DNA from: Flagellimonas_A sp039592695
Lineage (GTDB): Bacteria > Bacteroidota > Bacteroidia > Flavobacteriales > Flavobacteriaceae
Assembly: GCF_039592695.1 (NCBI RefSeq)
Contig: NZ_JBBUTK010000002.1
Span: forward strand, 930,001-994,000
Reading direction: 5' to 3'
Length of the DNA: 64,000 nucleotides
Each line of letters starts with the position of its first letter. Within the stretch, counting starts at the first letter, position 1. A model generated the notes under the pieces. The model was not told the origin of the DNA. It was given only the letters and a program-made list of their open reading frames with translations, and ran no database searches. Position numbers and translations under genes: made by a program. This document shows positions 15,473-24,603 of the stretch, piece after piece.

Positions 15473-16297
15473 ATGGAGAATTACAAGGAAATCTTAGAAG
15501 AAAGCTTGGGCGAAATCTTTAGGAGTGCCGTTCAATTGTTGCCCAAGATAGTTTTGGGCATTTTAGGGCTCATTTTTGCCTGGCTGCTGGTAAAAATACT
15601 GTTGTTTGTTCTAAAACGGATTTTAAGGGCCGCCAAAGTGGATAGGCTCTCTGAAAAGATTGTGGCCGCAAAACCATTTGGAGAAAAAGAGGTAAAGATT
15701 GATTTGGCAAAGATTATTCTTGCTTTCACGAGAGTGCTCTTGATACTGTTGTTTACCGTAGTGCTGTCAGAGGTCTTGGGCCTTAATGCCATTTCAGATG
15801 GCATCGTATCCATCTTTAGCTATTTGCCCACACTCTTCAGCGCGATTCTCATCTTTGCCGGTGGACTCTATCTTGCCAATTTGATCAAAAAGGCCATACT
15901 GTCGCTTTTTGATTCTATGGGCATCGGGGGATCTAAGTTCATCAGCGGTACCATTTTTTACATTATCGTATTTTTTATTTCGATCACCGCCCTGAACCAA
16001 GCCGGTATTGATACCGAAATCATCACGAGCAACTTTACGCTGATTTTAGGGGCCTTTCTTTTTGCGGCGGCATTGGGCTTCGGTCTCGGTTCGAGAGAGG
16101 TTTTCTCCGATATCTTCAAAATGTTCTATGCACGCAAAACGTATATGGTGGGCGACAAGCTTTCTTTTGGTGATGTAGAGGGCACCATAGAATCGATAGA
16201 CAATATCTCAATGACCTTGAAGACCAAAGAGGGCAAGTTGGTGGTGCCCATCAAAGATGTAGTCTCATCAAAAGTTTCGGTGAAGACGCAGCAATAA
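15473..16297 (+). CDS. Mechanosensitive ion channel of the MscS superfamily (short form)
   Basis: A 274-residue membrane protein. Hydrophobic segments lie at ~20-45, ~75-100, ~110-135, ~155-175 and ~185-205. The last is the pore-lining type helix (LILGAFLFAAALGFGLGSREV) leading into the beta domain GDKLSFGDVEGTIESIDNISMTLKTKEGKLVVPI, which is the MscS middle domain. The C-terminal alpha/beta vestibule of E. coli MscS is absent, so this is a truncated, Flavobacteriia-type member rather than a canonical MscS. It should release solutes under hypo-osmotic shock or tune membrane tension. It begins 20 nt after the 62-aa gene and likely ends the sigma-led unit. Confidence 0.9.
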   Translation: MENYKEILEESLGEIFRSAVQLLPKIVLGILGLIFAWLLVKILLFVLKRILRAAKVDRLSEKIVAAKPFGEKEVKIDLAKIILAFTRVLLILLFTVVLSEVLGLNAISDGIVSIFSYLPTLFSAILIFAGGLYLANLIKKAILSLFDSMGIGGSKFISGTIFYIIVFFISITALNQAGIDTEIITSNFTLILGAFLFAAALGFGLGSREVFSDIFKMFYARKTYMVGDKLSFGDVEGTIESIDNISMTLKTKEGKLVVPIKDVVSSKVSVKTQQ

Positions 16298-16320
16298 AAA
16301 ACGCCCGCAATCGGCGGGCG
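16297..16320 (-). terminator. Rho-independent terminator for the PorE-like gene
   Basis: CGCCCGC (16302-16308) pairs with GCGGGCG (16314-16320) around a 5-nt loop. On the minus strand the stem is followed by a T run (complement of the A run ending at 16301). On the plus strand no T run follows, so it mainly serves the minus-strand operon. Confidence 0.8.
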
Positions 16321-16328
16321 CTGTACTG

Positions 16329-18302
16329 TTATTTTGATTTTGCAACCACTGTTCCTTTGATTTGAATGATAGGGAATTCCGTTCTTCTGTTCAACTCCAA
16401 TTCTTCGGGAGGGCAGTCGGTCTTGGTTTTACAATCATTGACAGGTTGGCGTTCACCAAAGCCTTTGTAGGACACAATATGGTGCCTTGGCACACCATTT
16501 TCGATGAGATATTCGTAGGTGGATTTCGCACGACGCTCAGATAGGTTGTCGTTGTATGCATGGCTTCCTACCGGATCGGTATGTGACTCAAGCTTAATGA
16601 CCATATCAGGATAGGTCTCGGTCATCAATTTGACCACTTTGTCCAATTCTTCTGCAGCATCGGGCCTGATGTTGTGCTTGTTGAAATCAAAGTATATTTT
16701 GTTCAATCCGGCCAAGACCTTGACATCCAACACGGGGTCAAGTGTAATGTCTTTATTGATTACCCGATCACTTCTAGGGGTTGAAAAGGTACTGAAGTAC
16801 ACATTCTTTTTAGGATGTGTTTTTCGTGACGCCTCTATCATGTAGTTGCGTTTTCTATCGATATAGATCTCGTACCTTCCATCACGGTCGGTATAGGTTT
16901 CAGCCACTAATTCAGTGGTTTCTTGATTGAACAATGAGATTTTCACGCTATCAAGGGGTTGTTGGTTGATGGCATCGGTGACCTTGCCCTCTACCTGCAA
17001 TGAGGGGTAAAATCTAAATCGGTAAATGTCATCACCGCCGGACCCCCCTTTTCTGTTTGAGCTGACATACCCATCAATACCATTGTTGTGGGCATAATAC
17101 CCAAAATCATCCTTTTCGCTGTTCAAGGGCTTGCCTAGATTGATGACGTCTTGAAAATTACCAACGGAATCCAAAACGGTTGCGAATACGTCCAATTGAC
17201 CAAAACCTGGGTGCCCATCCGAAGAAAAGAACAATTGCCCTTCATTGTTCACATACGGAAACATTTCGTTGCCAGCAGTATTGACCACTGGGCCAGCGTT
17301 TACAGGTTCGCCGATACCACCCCTTGCATGTATCTGGGCGTAATAAATGTCGGTGCCACCGTAGCCACCGGGTTTGTCCGACGCAAAGAACAAATAGGTT
17401 CGTTCTGTGTTGACACTGGGGTGGCCCGAAGAATAGTGGTCGGCATTCATACTGAGATTACGGGTCACTTTCCACTTGCCATCAATGCTTTCGGCCCTGT
17501 AGATTTTGAGATTGTTCAAACTTTCGACTTCATACCCTTCTTTCTTGGTATAGAAACCTTCTTTGTTGCCGAAATAATTGTTACGGGTAAAATAGATGAC
17601 CGTATCGTTTCTATGGTTGGTAGAGAAAACCAATGAACTCTCATGGTACTTTGAATTGATGTCACCCTCAAGCTTAACAGGTTTGGCATCTTTATTGTCT
17701 TCTTCGATGTGATAAATATCCAACCACGCTTCGTTGTTCCAATCGTAGATATTCTCGGATTTTTCATCTATTCTACTGGAGCTAAAATAGAGTCTACCAC
17801 CGTGGGCGAACGTGCCAAATTCACTGTACTCGGTGTTGAAAGGTACCTCTTCGACCTCGTAACTTTCCCTACTATTGAACAATACGGAAGCAAAATTACC
17901 CTCTTTGAGGTACTTTTTGATCCTTGCATCGTTCTTGGCCAGTTTCTTGTAGCGCTTGAACCAATCCATGGCCTCTTCTTCCTTTCCCGCACTTTTCAAT
18001 GCCATGCCATACTTAAAATAATGGTCAGGTTCTAGGCCGTCATCGTTGATAAAGCGGTCAAAGTATGGAAGTGCCTTTTCAAAATCACGCAACATCAAAT
18101 GACACTCGGCCAGACGCTGCCATGCATGTGTCGCATGGTTTTCTTTCAATGCCAGTTTTTCATATTCAGGAATTGCCTTGGCGTAGGCAAATTTGTAGAA
18201 CAGTTCATCAGCCTGCCTTCTCAAGCTTGATTGTGCAGTAGCCGCTACAGATACCAATACTACCGCCAATAAAACAACAAATCTGTAATTTTTCTTCATC
18301 AT
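16329..18302 (-). CDS. PorE-like OmpA-family protein of the type IX secretion system (TPR, PD40 propeller, regulatory domain, OmpA)
   Basis: A 657-residue exported protein beginning at a double ATG with a signal peptide ending VAATAQ. Domain order: TPR helices (~25-130, e.g. HAWQRLAECHLMLRDFEKALPYFDRF), a beta-propeller of PD40/WD40-like repeats (~150-420, with FFASDKPGGYGGTDIYYA and LFFSSDGHPGFGQLDVF), a carboxypeptidase-regulatory-like domain (~425-515), and a C-terminal OmpA peptidoglycan-binding domain (~535-650) with KLESHTDPVG and LSERRAKSTYEYL carrying the Asp and Arg that bind diaminopimelate. This is the architecture of Porphyromonas PorE. It is encoded 8 nt downstream of a PorP/SprF gene, so together they should tether a T9SS cargo-specific outer-membrane unit to peptidoglycan. 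Assignment of true PorE versus a cargo-dedicated paralogue is not possible here. Confidence 0.88.
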   Translation of the reverse strand: MMKKNYRFVVLLAVVLVSVAATAQSSLRRQADELFYKFAYAKAIPEYEKLALKENHATHAWQRLAECHLMLRDFEKALPYFDRFINDDGLEPDHYFKYGMALKSAGKEEEAMDWFKRYKKLAKNDARIKKYLKEGNFASVLFNSRESYEVEEVPFNTEYSEFGTFAHGGRLYFSSSRIDEKSENIYDWNNEAWLDIYHIEEDNKDAKPVKLEGDINSKYHESSLVFSTNHRNDTVIYFTRNNYFGNKEGFYTKKEGYEVESLNNLKIYRAESIDGKWKVTRNLSMNADHYSSGHPSVNTERTYLFFASDKPGGYGGTDIYYAQIHARGGIGEPVNAGPVVNTAGNEMFPYVNNEGQLFFSSDGHPGFGQLDVFATVLDSVGNFQDVINLGKPLNSEKDDFGYYAHNNGIDGYVSSNRKGGSGGDDIYRFRFYPSLQVEGKVTDAINQQPLDSVKISLFNQETTELVAETYTDRDGRYEIYIDRKRNYMIEASRKTHPKKNVYFSTFSTPRSDRVINKDITLDPVLDVKVLAGLNKIYFDFNKHNIRPDAAEELDKVVKLMTETYPDMVIKLESHTDPVGSHAYNDNLSERRAKSTYEYLIENGVPRHHIVSYKGFGERQPVNDCKTKTDCPPEELELNRRTEFPIIQIKGTVVAKSK

Positions 18303-18310
18303 GGTTGGTT

Positions 18311-19225
18311 TTAAAAGTATCTGGGTGACTTATATAGTTTGGTTTTCTTTGAAAATCGTGGCTCATAAATGAGGATGACCTCGTGGGTTCCCCCCGTATA
18401 TGGCCTAATTGTAGAAGTTGGTAGGTCATAGGCATAGCCCAGTCGTATGTTGTTGGATACTTGGTAATCCGCAAAGGCACCAAAATTGGCAGCATCGTTC
18501 AATCGGTAGGTAGCACCCAACCAGAATTTGTCATAGAATAAAAAACTTGAAGTCAGATCGTAGGATGCTGGTGCACCGTTGGTGAATTTAGACAATACGG
18601 TTGGCCTGAATTTTATATCAGCAGAAATGTCAAGCACCAAACCGCCAATGGCATAGTAGCTGTTTCTTTCAAGGGCCACAAACTCACCTTCGTTCAAATC
18701 GGTGCTCAATATTCTTGGTGAGGAGATGCCCACGTACCATCTTTCGCTGCTCAGATACAGTCCAGCACCGAAATTGGGTTTCCAGCTATTGAAGTTGGCG
18801 TTGAAAAAAGGATCGTTCACATCCGGATTCTCTAACCGATAATTGGTGAAACCACCTTTAATCCCGAAAGAAAGTCTGGCGTTGTACGAAACAGGAATGG
18901 TATATGAAAAATCACCGTATACATAATTGGTGCTCTCAAAGCCCAGTTGATCGGAAATGTAGGAGATTCCCAGTCCGACCCTTTCGTTTCGTGTCGGTGT
19001 GTGAAAAGAAACCGTGCTTGTCGTCGGATTGCCATCAAGGCCAGCCCACTGGTTACGGTGCAGTGCAGTGAGGTTCATGGTCTCCCTGCTTCCTGCGTAG
19101 GCAGGATTCACCGAGATGGTGTTGAACATGTACTGGGTGAACTGTGGTAACTGCTGCGCCTGGCTTTGCAAGCCGATAAACAGTAGCACCACTGAAAGTA
19201 AATTTTTCAAATAGTTAGTTTCCAT
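18311..19225 (-). CDS. Type IX secretion system membrane protein, PorP/SprF family
   Basis: A 304-residue outer-membrane beta-barrel. The signal peptide ends QSQA and is followed directly by QQLPQFTQYMFNTISVNPAYAGSRE, the hallmark start of PorP/SprF proteins, then LTALHRNQWAGLDG. The remainder alternates beta strands (NARLSFGIKGGF, WYVGISSPRIL, FWLGATYRL, IRLGYAYDLPTS) and ends in a C-terminal strand. SprF-type proteins are needed for secretion of particular type-B T9SS cargoes encoded nearby, and a large CHU_C adhesin lies immediately upstream. A palindromic terminator separates the adhesin gene from this one, so the pair porP-porE is probably a separate transcript. Confidence 0.92.
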   Translation of the reverse strand: METNYLKNLLSVVLLFIGLQSQAQQLPQFTQYMFNTISVNPAYAGSRETMNLTALHRNQWAGLDGNPTTSTVSFHTPTRNERVGLGISYISDQLGFESTNYVYGDFSYTIPVSYNARLSFGIKGGFTNYRLENPDVNDPFFNANFNSWKPNFGAGLYLSSERWYVGISSPRILSTDLNEGEFVALERNSYYAIGGLVLDISADIKFRPTVLSKFTNGAPASYDLTSSFLFYDKFWLGATYRLNDAANFGAFADYQVSNNIRLGYAYDLPTSTIRPYTGGTHEVILIYEPRFSKKTKLYKSPRYF

Positions 19226-19424
19226 AACTGGTCAAGTTTTGTGTTCATCGGACTGGAAGTTTGGGATCCAATCCATATACAAAGCAATAAAAATCAGCTC
19301 ATTATGAGTAATTTAGCCGTCGAACGCATCTTTAAAATCGTTATGAAACCCAGCGTTCGATAAAGCGTATTTTTCTTTGGATAAATGAACTTTTCAGGAA
19401 AGATTATTTAACCGTCTTTCAACG

Positions 19425-19452
19425 AAAAAAGCGGGCCATGGCCCGCTTTTTT
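19425..19452. terminator. Bidirectional terminator between the adhesin and porP-type gene
   Basis: A perfect palindrome GCGGGCCATGGCCCGC at 19431-19446 flanked by six A on the left and six T on the right, so it works in both directions. It lies 28 nt past the adhesin stop codon. Confidence 0.88.
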
Positions 19453-19473
19453 GATGTTTATTGAAAGATTTGT

Positions 19474-22400
19474 CTATTGGGTTCCTAAGTAAATGTAGCC
19501 ATTGAGCGGTTCAAAATCAGCTCCGTTTACATTGATGATGTAGTAATACGTACCTGCAGGAAGCATGCCTGAACTGCCGAATGAATTGTTTGGTGCAAAT
19601 CCACCCCAATCGTTCTGATAGTTCACGACTTCATAGACCTTATCGCCCCATCGGTTAAAAATCATTACATCGAAGGTATACCCACAATACTCGACGCCCT
19701 TGATTTCAAAAACGTCATTGATGTTATCTCCGTTTGCGGTAACCGCTGTTGATATTTCAATCTGGTCTCTGCCACAAGGCACGCAATCGCTGTTGGTCGT
19801 AATTATGAAGTCAACATAGTATTTACAATCCCCTTCCGTTGAGCTATAGGCAATAAGGTATTCCCCGACCTCAAGATTTGCAGGATTGAAGGTACTACCT
19901 TCAAGAATCACATTTCCACTGGTCACCGTGAACACACCGTTGGTGTCAAAGCCTTCAGGTAAGTAATTGACCAAATTTATTGGGTCATCTTCAACACAAA
20001 TGTCGATGAACACTTCTTCCAATTGTGGTTGCATGACAAAGATGACCTGTTCAAAGGTGGCCGTGTTTCCACATGAATCTGTGACCTCCCAAGTACGTGT
20101 GATCATATAATCGTCGGTATCATCTGAAAATAAGGTGTCTTCAGTGAAGACCACATCGTAGTTTCCGCAACCGCCCATAAAGGTCAATTCGGGTACGGCT
20201 GGTACTTCGTCACCACAAATGATGGTGATTTCCTCTTCATAATCACTCGCCGTAATCGGACCAGTAGGATTGATGGTAATGACCTGCGTATGAGAGTTCA
20301 TATTGCCGGCACAATCGCTTACCGACCATGTTCTGGTCACAGTGTACCCTTCGGAACAATTGGCATTGTTGGTGATCACCTCATCAAAAGTCACGGTCAC
20401 ATCTGTATCACAGTTGTCCACAGCCGTCAATGTAGCAGCATCAGGTATTTCGTTGCACATTACGGTCACGCTTTCTGGTAGTGCTTCCACAAAGGTGGGA
20501 GCTTGGGTGTCTTCGACCGTAATCGTCTGTACATGAACTGTTTGATTTCCTGCACAGTCTTCAGCTGTCCAGGTTCTGGTGATGATATAGTTGGATGCAC
20601 ATGAATCATCATCGGTAATCTGCTCGTCAAAAGTGACAAAGGCGTTGTTGTCACAATTATCCAACGCAGTCAACGTCAATGCATCTGGAACATTATCACA
20701 TGAAACCGTTGCATTACTTGGCAAGGCCTCTACAAAAGTGGGTGCCTCATTGTCTTCAACCGTGATGGTCTGTACATGCGTGCGCACGTTGCCCACACAG
20801 TCGGTAATCGTCCACGTTCTGGTAATGGTATATTCCGTATCACAACCATCGTCTTGACCTGTAATTGCTTCTACAAAGTCTTCAGTGTAACTGCATCCAT
20901 TGGCATTCAATGAAATAGTCGGTACAGTTGGAACTTCATCACAATCGACCGTTACGTCACTTGGAAAATCATCGTCACTGTCATTATCAATGATGTTTCC
21001 TGTGGCAGTATCGCCATTGATGCCAATAACAGTGGTCGATAGGTTTGAAAGTACCACAAAGTATGATTCAGTGCTTTCTACAATCACGTCATCAATAATG
21101 GGCACGGTGATATCGTACGATTCATCATCATTTCCAACAAAGGTCAATGTTCCATTGGTCAATGTATAATCATCAGGATTTATCGCAGTGTCATCAGTTG
21201 TTGTGTAATCAACCGTAAACCCACCTTGAACATTTCCAGTCAGGCGTACCGTAAATGTTGCAGTGCCTGTATCTTCATTCACTGTCACTTCATCATCATC
21301 AAATGACAATCCGGTCACACCCGGAATGTTGTCATTGTCCACAATATTACCGTTGGCTTGGGGCATATTGATGCCAATGATAGTGGACGATAGATTTAAT
21401 AGTTCAACCACATAGTTTTCTGTAGCTTCAATACGATTGTCATCAATAATTGGGATAACGATATCATAATTTTCCCCATCAGTACCAGTGAAGCTAAGCG
21501 TTCCAGCTTGAGTTGTGTAATCATCTGGCGCTACGGCGGTACCATCGTTCGTGGTATAATCCACAGTAAACCCACCTTGAACATTTCCAGTCAGGCGTAC
21601 CGTGAATGTTGCAGTGCCTGCATCTTCATTAACGGTTACATCGGTATTGTCAAAAGCTATTCCAGTGCCTGGTACAGCGTCGTTGTCGAGGATGTTGCCC
21701 GTTGCGGTATCGCCGTTGATGCCTATCAATGTCGTGGACAGGTTGCTGAGCACCACGGTGAGGTCCTCGGTGGGCTCAATCAATGAGTCATCGACAATGG
21801 GCACGGTGATGTCGTAGGATTCGTTGTCGCTTCCGGTGAAGGTGAGCTGTCCGCTAGTGGCGGTGTAGTCGCCGGGCTCGCCCGCGCTTCCGTCAGCTGT
21901 GGCGTAGTCGACGGTGAACCCGCCCTGTACGTTGCCCGTGAGCCTTACGGTGAAGGTTGCGGTGCCGTCGCCCTCGTTCACGGTGACGCTGTCACTGTCA
22001 AAGCTGATGCCTGTACCCGGCCCACCATCATTATCCGTTATGGTAACCGTACCGGGACTATTTGAAACGGTAATATCTTGTGCTTGCGCATTTGTAAAAC
22101 CCGGAGGCGTTGCCGTATAGCTTCCACTAACATCAAAATCTTCAATAGGTTCTATGATAGTATCATCATTGATGGCGATGCTAGCTGTCTGTATCTCGTT
22201 ATTGTTTCCTGTAAATGTTACTGAACCTGACGTATCTGAATAGTCATCTGGTTGGATGGCTGTTCCATCCGATGTGGTAAAATCTATCGTAAACGAATCT
22301 TGAACATCCCCTGAAAGAACAAACTCATAATCAACCGTGCCGATATCCTCATTTACAGTAATGTCTTGTAGTGTGACAGTGGCACTGTCGTTGTCATGAA

Positions 22401-24165
22401 TTCGAACCATTCCACCAGCTCCTGCAAGTCCAACCTCGGTGAATGATGCATTGGAAAGCCTTTGTATGACCTGTTCAGAAGGTTCAACGATAGCATCGTC
22501 CAATATGGTCAAAGGGATAAAGAATTCCGTTCCCGCAGGTGAATTTGCTGGAAATGAAATTGTAGTGGTTATCGCATTGTAGTCTGAACCGTCTGTTGCC
22601 GGAAATGTAATTCCTGAGCTGTTGACCGTTAAATCAACAGTAAAAGCCGGTTCAACACCTGACCCCGATTCGTGTAACCATACTCTCAATTGAACAATGC
22701 CCGTATCTTCATCAACATCATAGTTGCCAGTGGTCACCGTTGCATCGTCTGTATCGATAATGGTACCCACACCATCACCATCTACTATTGTCACAGTATT
22801 TGTGGCATCCACAATCGTTACATCGAAAGTTTCGGTACCCTCTAACCAAGCATCGTCTAAAGCCGCTACATCAAATGTCACAGAATTGGCAAATGCAGGT
22901 AAGATAACGGTCGATGGCCCCGAATAATCGGCACCAGTCGTAGAATTGTCATTGTAGGAAATGTCAAACTCAATATCATTGGCAATTGGGTCATTGATAG
23001 AGATGGTAAATTCAAGATTGTCACCCTCGTTTGCCGTGGCATCGCTGATGCTCACTCCTGATTTGACATCTAAAGTGACGGTTGAAATGTCACATACATG
23101 TTGGTTCGGAGCTGGAAGACATACCTGTACCTCAAAAACATCAGTGCCTGTAAACCCTGGATCTGGAGTATAGGTGAATGTACCGTCGGTATTGACCACC
23201 AAAGTACCATTCAATGGGTTTGTGCTGGCATAATACGTATATTCAGAACCATCTGGCACATTATCGTTTGCACCTACATCACCATTAAAGACTTCTTCAA
23301 ATTCTGGATTGAAGGAATCATCTACAGCATAGGTCTGCATCAAAAAGAATTTACCGTCACCATTATCAAAGGTAGCGGCATAGTATCTTATAGAGGTTAT
23401 GGTCGAGCCCACGGGGGCAAGCTCAGAAAGTTGATAGAGTGCCACACCTATAATCTGGCCGTTTTCATTGTTTCGACCACTGCTCCAATAATCTGAATTG
23501 GCAGTCGGAGGGGATGGTGGAAGTACCCCTGTGAGATTGAACTCATTTCTGACAAAGGTTTGACCCAACCGTTGCTCTGCTCCACCTCCTACTGGTGTTC
23601 CCCATACTTCAATGTAGAAACAATTGTTTCCTCCACGTTCGGTTACCGCAAGAACACCACCCTCGTTTGATGGAATTCCTGGATTGTAACTTATGGTCTG
23701 TATTTGGGTGTCAGTGGTGGCTACAGCACCATAATTCTCACAAAAATTATCACCATTACTATTTGATTCAAAGTAATGGTTCAGGTTCAGTGATTGATAA
23801 GCATCAAGTGCCTCTGAATTCCAACTGGGGTCATTACTACTGCCCAAAACTTCTGAACCATTGCGCATGATGTCATTCCCACTATGACCACCAGGACCCA
23901 ATCTTGTCAGCTCATAGTTTGAAGGGACAACAAAAGTGCTGTAAACGTTTCCGTCAATGGTTATGGATTCTATTGTGGCCGGATCACTGATATTTGTCTG
24001 CGTATCTGCCCAGGTAAAGGTAACACCTGTTCGTACCGAATTGGCCTGTGAAAACACACTACTGCAAAAAAGCAGCATAGTCATCGTTATAAGGAATAAC
24101 GATAAACAAGACGTAAGTTTTTTAAAGTAGTGCTTTTCTGCTTTAAGGGTAGTTTTGGTTTTCAT
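19474..24165 (-). CDS. Giant T9SS-secreted Calx-beta adhesin with CHU_C sorting domain
   Basis: A 1563-residue surface protein. N-terminus: a signal peptide of about 40 residues ending SSVFSQ. Residues ~285-370 form a tandem-95/cadherin-like unit (GTLVVNTDGTFTYTPDPGFTGTD, split here by reading). Six Calx-beta type modules follow (~372-1066), each with a VNEDxGTATFTVRLTGNVQGGF strand pair in the later copies and ending in GNIxDND calcium-binding acidic loops. Then three or four HYR-like Cys-containing modules (~1070-1340; TITRTWTxxDCxGN and HVQTITVEDxxAPTFVEALP). The C-terminal ~95 residues are the gliding-motility-associated domain (ISTAVTANGDNINDVFEI ... FNRWGDKVYE ... GTYYYIINV), the type-B T9SS sorting signal. 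It resembles SprB-like adhesins in design but is far shorter. It probably mediates attachment or gliding. Confidence 0.9.
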   Translation of the reverse strand: MKTKTTLKAEKHYFKKLTSCLSLFLITMTMLLFCSSVFSQANSVRTGVTFTWADTQTNISDPATIESITIDGNVYSTFVVPSNYELTRLGPGGHSGNDIMRNGSEVLGSSNDPSWNSEALDAYQSLNLNHYFESNSNGDNFCENYGAVATTDTQIQTISYNPGIPSNEGGVLAVTERGGNNCFYIEVWGTPVGGGAEQRLGQTFVRNEFNLTGVLPPSPPTANSDYWSSGRNNENGQIIGVALYQLSELAPVGSTITSIRYYAATFDNGDGKFFLMQTYAVDDSFNPEFEEVFNGDVGANDNVPDGSEYTYYASTNPLNGTLVVNTDGTFTYTPDPGFTGTDVFEVQVCLPAPNQHVCDISTVTLDVKSGVSISDATANEGDNLEFTISINDPIANDIEFDISYNDNSTTGADYSGPSTVILPAFANSVTFDVAALDDAWLEGTETFDVTIVDATNTVTIVDGDGVGTIIDTDDATVTTGNYDVDEDTGIVQLRVWLHESGSGVEPAFTVDLTVNSSGITFPATDGSDYNAITTTISFPANSPAGTEFFIPLTILDDAIVEPSEQVIQRLSNASFTEVGLAGAGGMVRIHDNDSATVTLQDITVNEDIGTVDYEFVLSGDVQDSFTIDFTTSDGTAIQPDDYSDTSGSVTFTGNNNEIQTASIAINDDTIIEPIEDFDVSGSYTATPPGFTNAQAQDITVSNSPGTVTITDNDGGPGTGISFDSDSVTVNEGDGTATFTVRLTGNVQGGFTVDYATADGSAGEPGDYTATSGQLTFTGSDNESYDITVPIVDDSLIEPTEDLTVVLSNLSTTLIGINGDTATGNILDNDAVPGTGIAFDNTDVTVNEDAGTATFTVRLTGNVQGGFTVDYTTNDGTAVAPDDYTTQAGTLSFTGTDGENYDIVIPIIDDNRIEATENYVVELLNLSSTIIGINMPQANGNIVDNDNIPGVTGLSFDDDEVTVNEDTGTATFTVRLTGNVQGGFTVDYTTTDDTAINPDDYTLTNGTLTFVGNDDESYDITVPIIDDVIVESTESYFVVLSNLSTTVIGINGDTATGNIIDNDSDDDFPSDVTVDCDEVPTVPTISLNANGCSYTEDFVEAITGQDDGCDTEYTITRTWTITDCVGNVRTHVQTITVEDNEAPTFVEALPSNATVSCDNVPDALTLTALDNCDNNAFVTFDEQITDDDSCASNYIITRTWTAEDCAGNQTVHVQTITVEDTQAPTFVEALPESVTVMCNEIPDAATLTAVDNCDTDVTVTFDEVITNNANCSEGYTVTRTWSVSDCAGNMNSHTQVITINPTGPITASDYEEEITIICGDEVPAVPELTFMGGCGNYDVVFTEDTLFSDDTDDYMITRTWEVTDSCGNTATFEQVIFVMQPQLEEVFIDICVEDDPINLVNYLPEGFDTNGVFTVTSGNVILEGSTFNPANLEVGEYLIAYSSTEGDCKYYVDFIITTNSDCVPCGRDQIEISTAVTANGDNINDVFEIKGVEYCGYTFDVMIFNRWGDKVYEVVNYQNDWGGFAPNNSFGSSGMLPAGTYYYIINVNGADFEPLNGYIYLGTQ
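20967..23049 (-). repeat. Array of six Calx-beta coding repeats
   Basis: Within the adhesin gene. Adjacent late repeats are spaced about 351 bp (117 codons): a 36-bp stretch at 21217-21252 recurs exactly at 21568-21603, and similarity continues after one mismatch. The fourth repeat (about 21670-22020) encodes nearly the same protein sequence as its neighbours but with markedly more G/C at third codon positions. Confidence 0.85.
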
Positions 24166-24551
24166 AGGCTATGATTTAAGGTGACTTAGGTATCTAGTCT
24201 AAAATCTTATAAAAAGCCTGACGCGACAATCAATGGAAGAAAAGTGTATTTGAGAAAATCATGCCACAGTCAAGTTTTTCATTTTTGTTTTCAGTAGTTT
24301 ATTTTTAAGATTGGGTTCAAAAATTTGTTAACAAATAACGGATGAAGTACAAATTCATCAAAAATTAGACGTTATGGCTTAGGTTATTATCGTTCAAAGT
24401 ATGCCAGTCAAGACAAACGGTATCTTTTTATCGATATTCGTAAAATGTTGTACCACAGTGTGTTTCGTGGGTAAAATTGATTCTAAATATGAAGTTGTAG
24501 GTATTGCAGCAAGAACAATTTCACCATTGAAGTTCAAAGCAACCATGAGCG
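24166..24551. other. Intergenic region between the adhesin and clpP, no gene seen
   Basis: About 390 nt of AT-rich sequence. No reading frame on either strand looks coding. A minus-strand promoter for the adhesin must lie here, but I find no exact TAnnTTTG near its start. Its length is compatible with a regulated 5' leader for the adhesin. Confidence 0.6.
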
Positions 24552-24582
24552 TTCGAATTCTCTGCCAAATTGCCTAATTTTG
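24552..24582 (+). promoter_or_regulatory. Candidate promoter of clpP
   Basis: TTCG at 24552-24555 (three of four bases of TTTG), 19-nt spacer, then TAATTTTG at 24575-24582 matching TAnnTTTG. Predicted start about 24588, some 16 nt before the ATG at 24604. Confidence 0.65.
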
Positions 24583-24603
24583 ACATTTCACATACATACA
24601 TTC

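Noticed and set aside
20967..23049. CRISPR-like regularly spaced repeats.
   Set aside because: The period is about 351 bp, the repeats are coding Calx-beta modules in frame, and there are no short repeats with unique spacers or cas genes.
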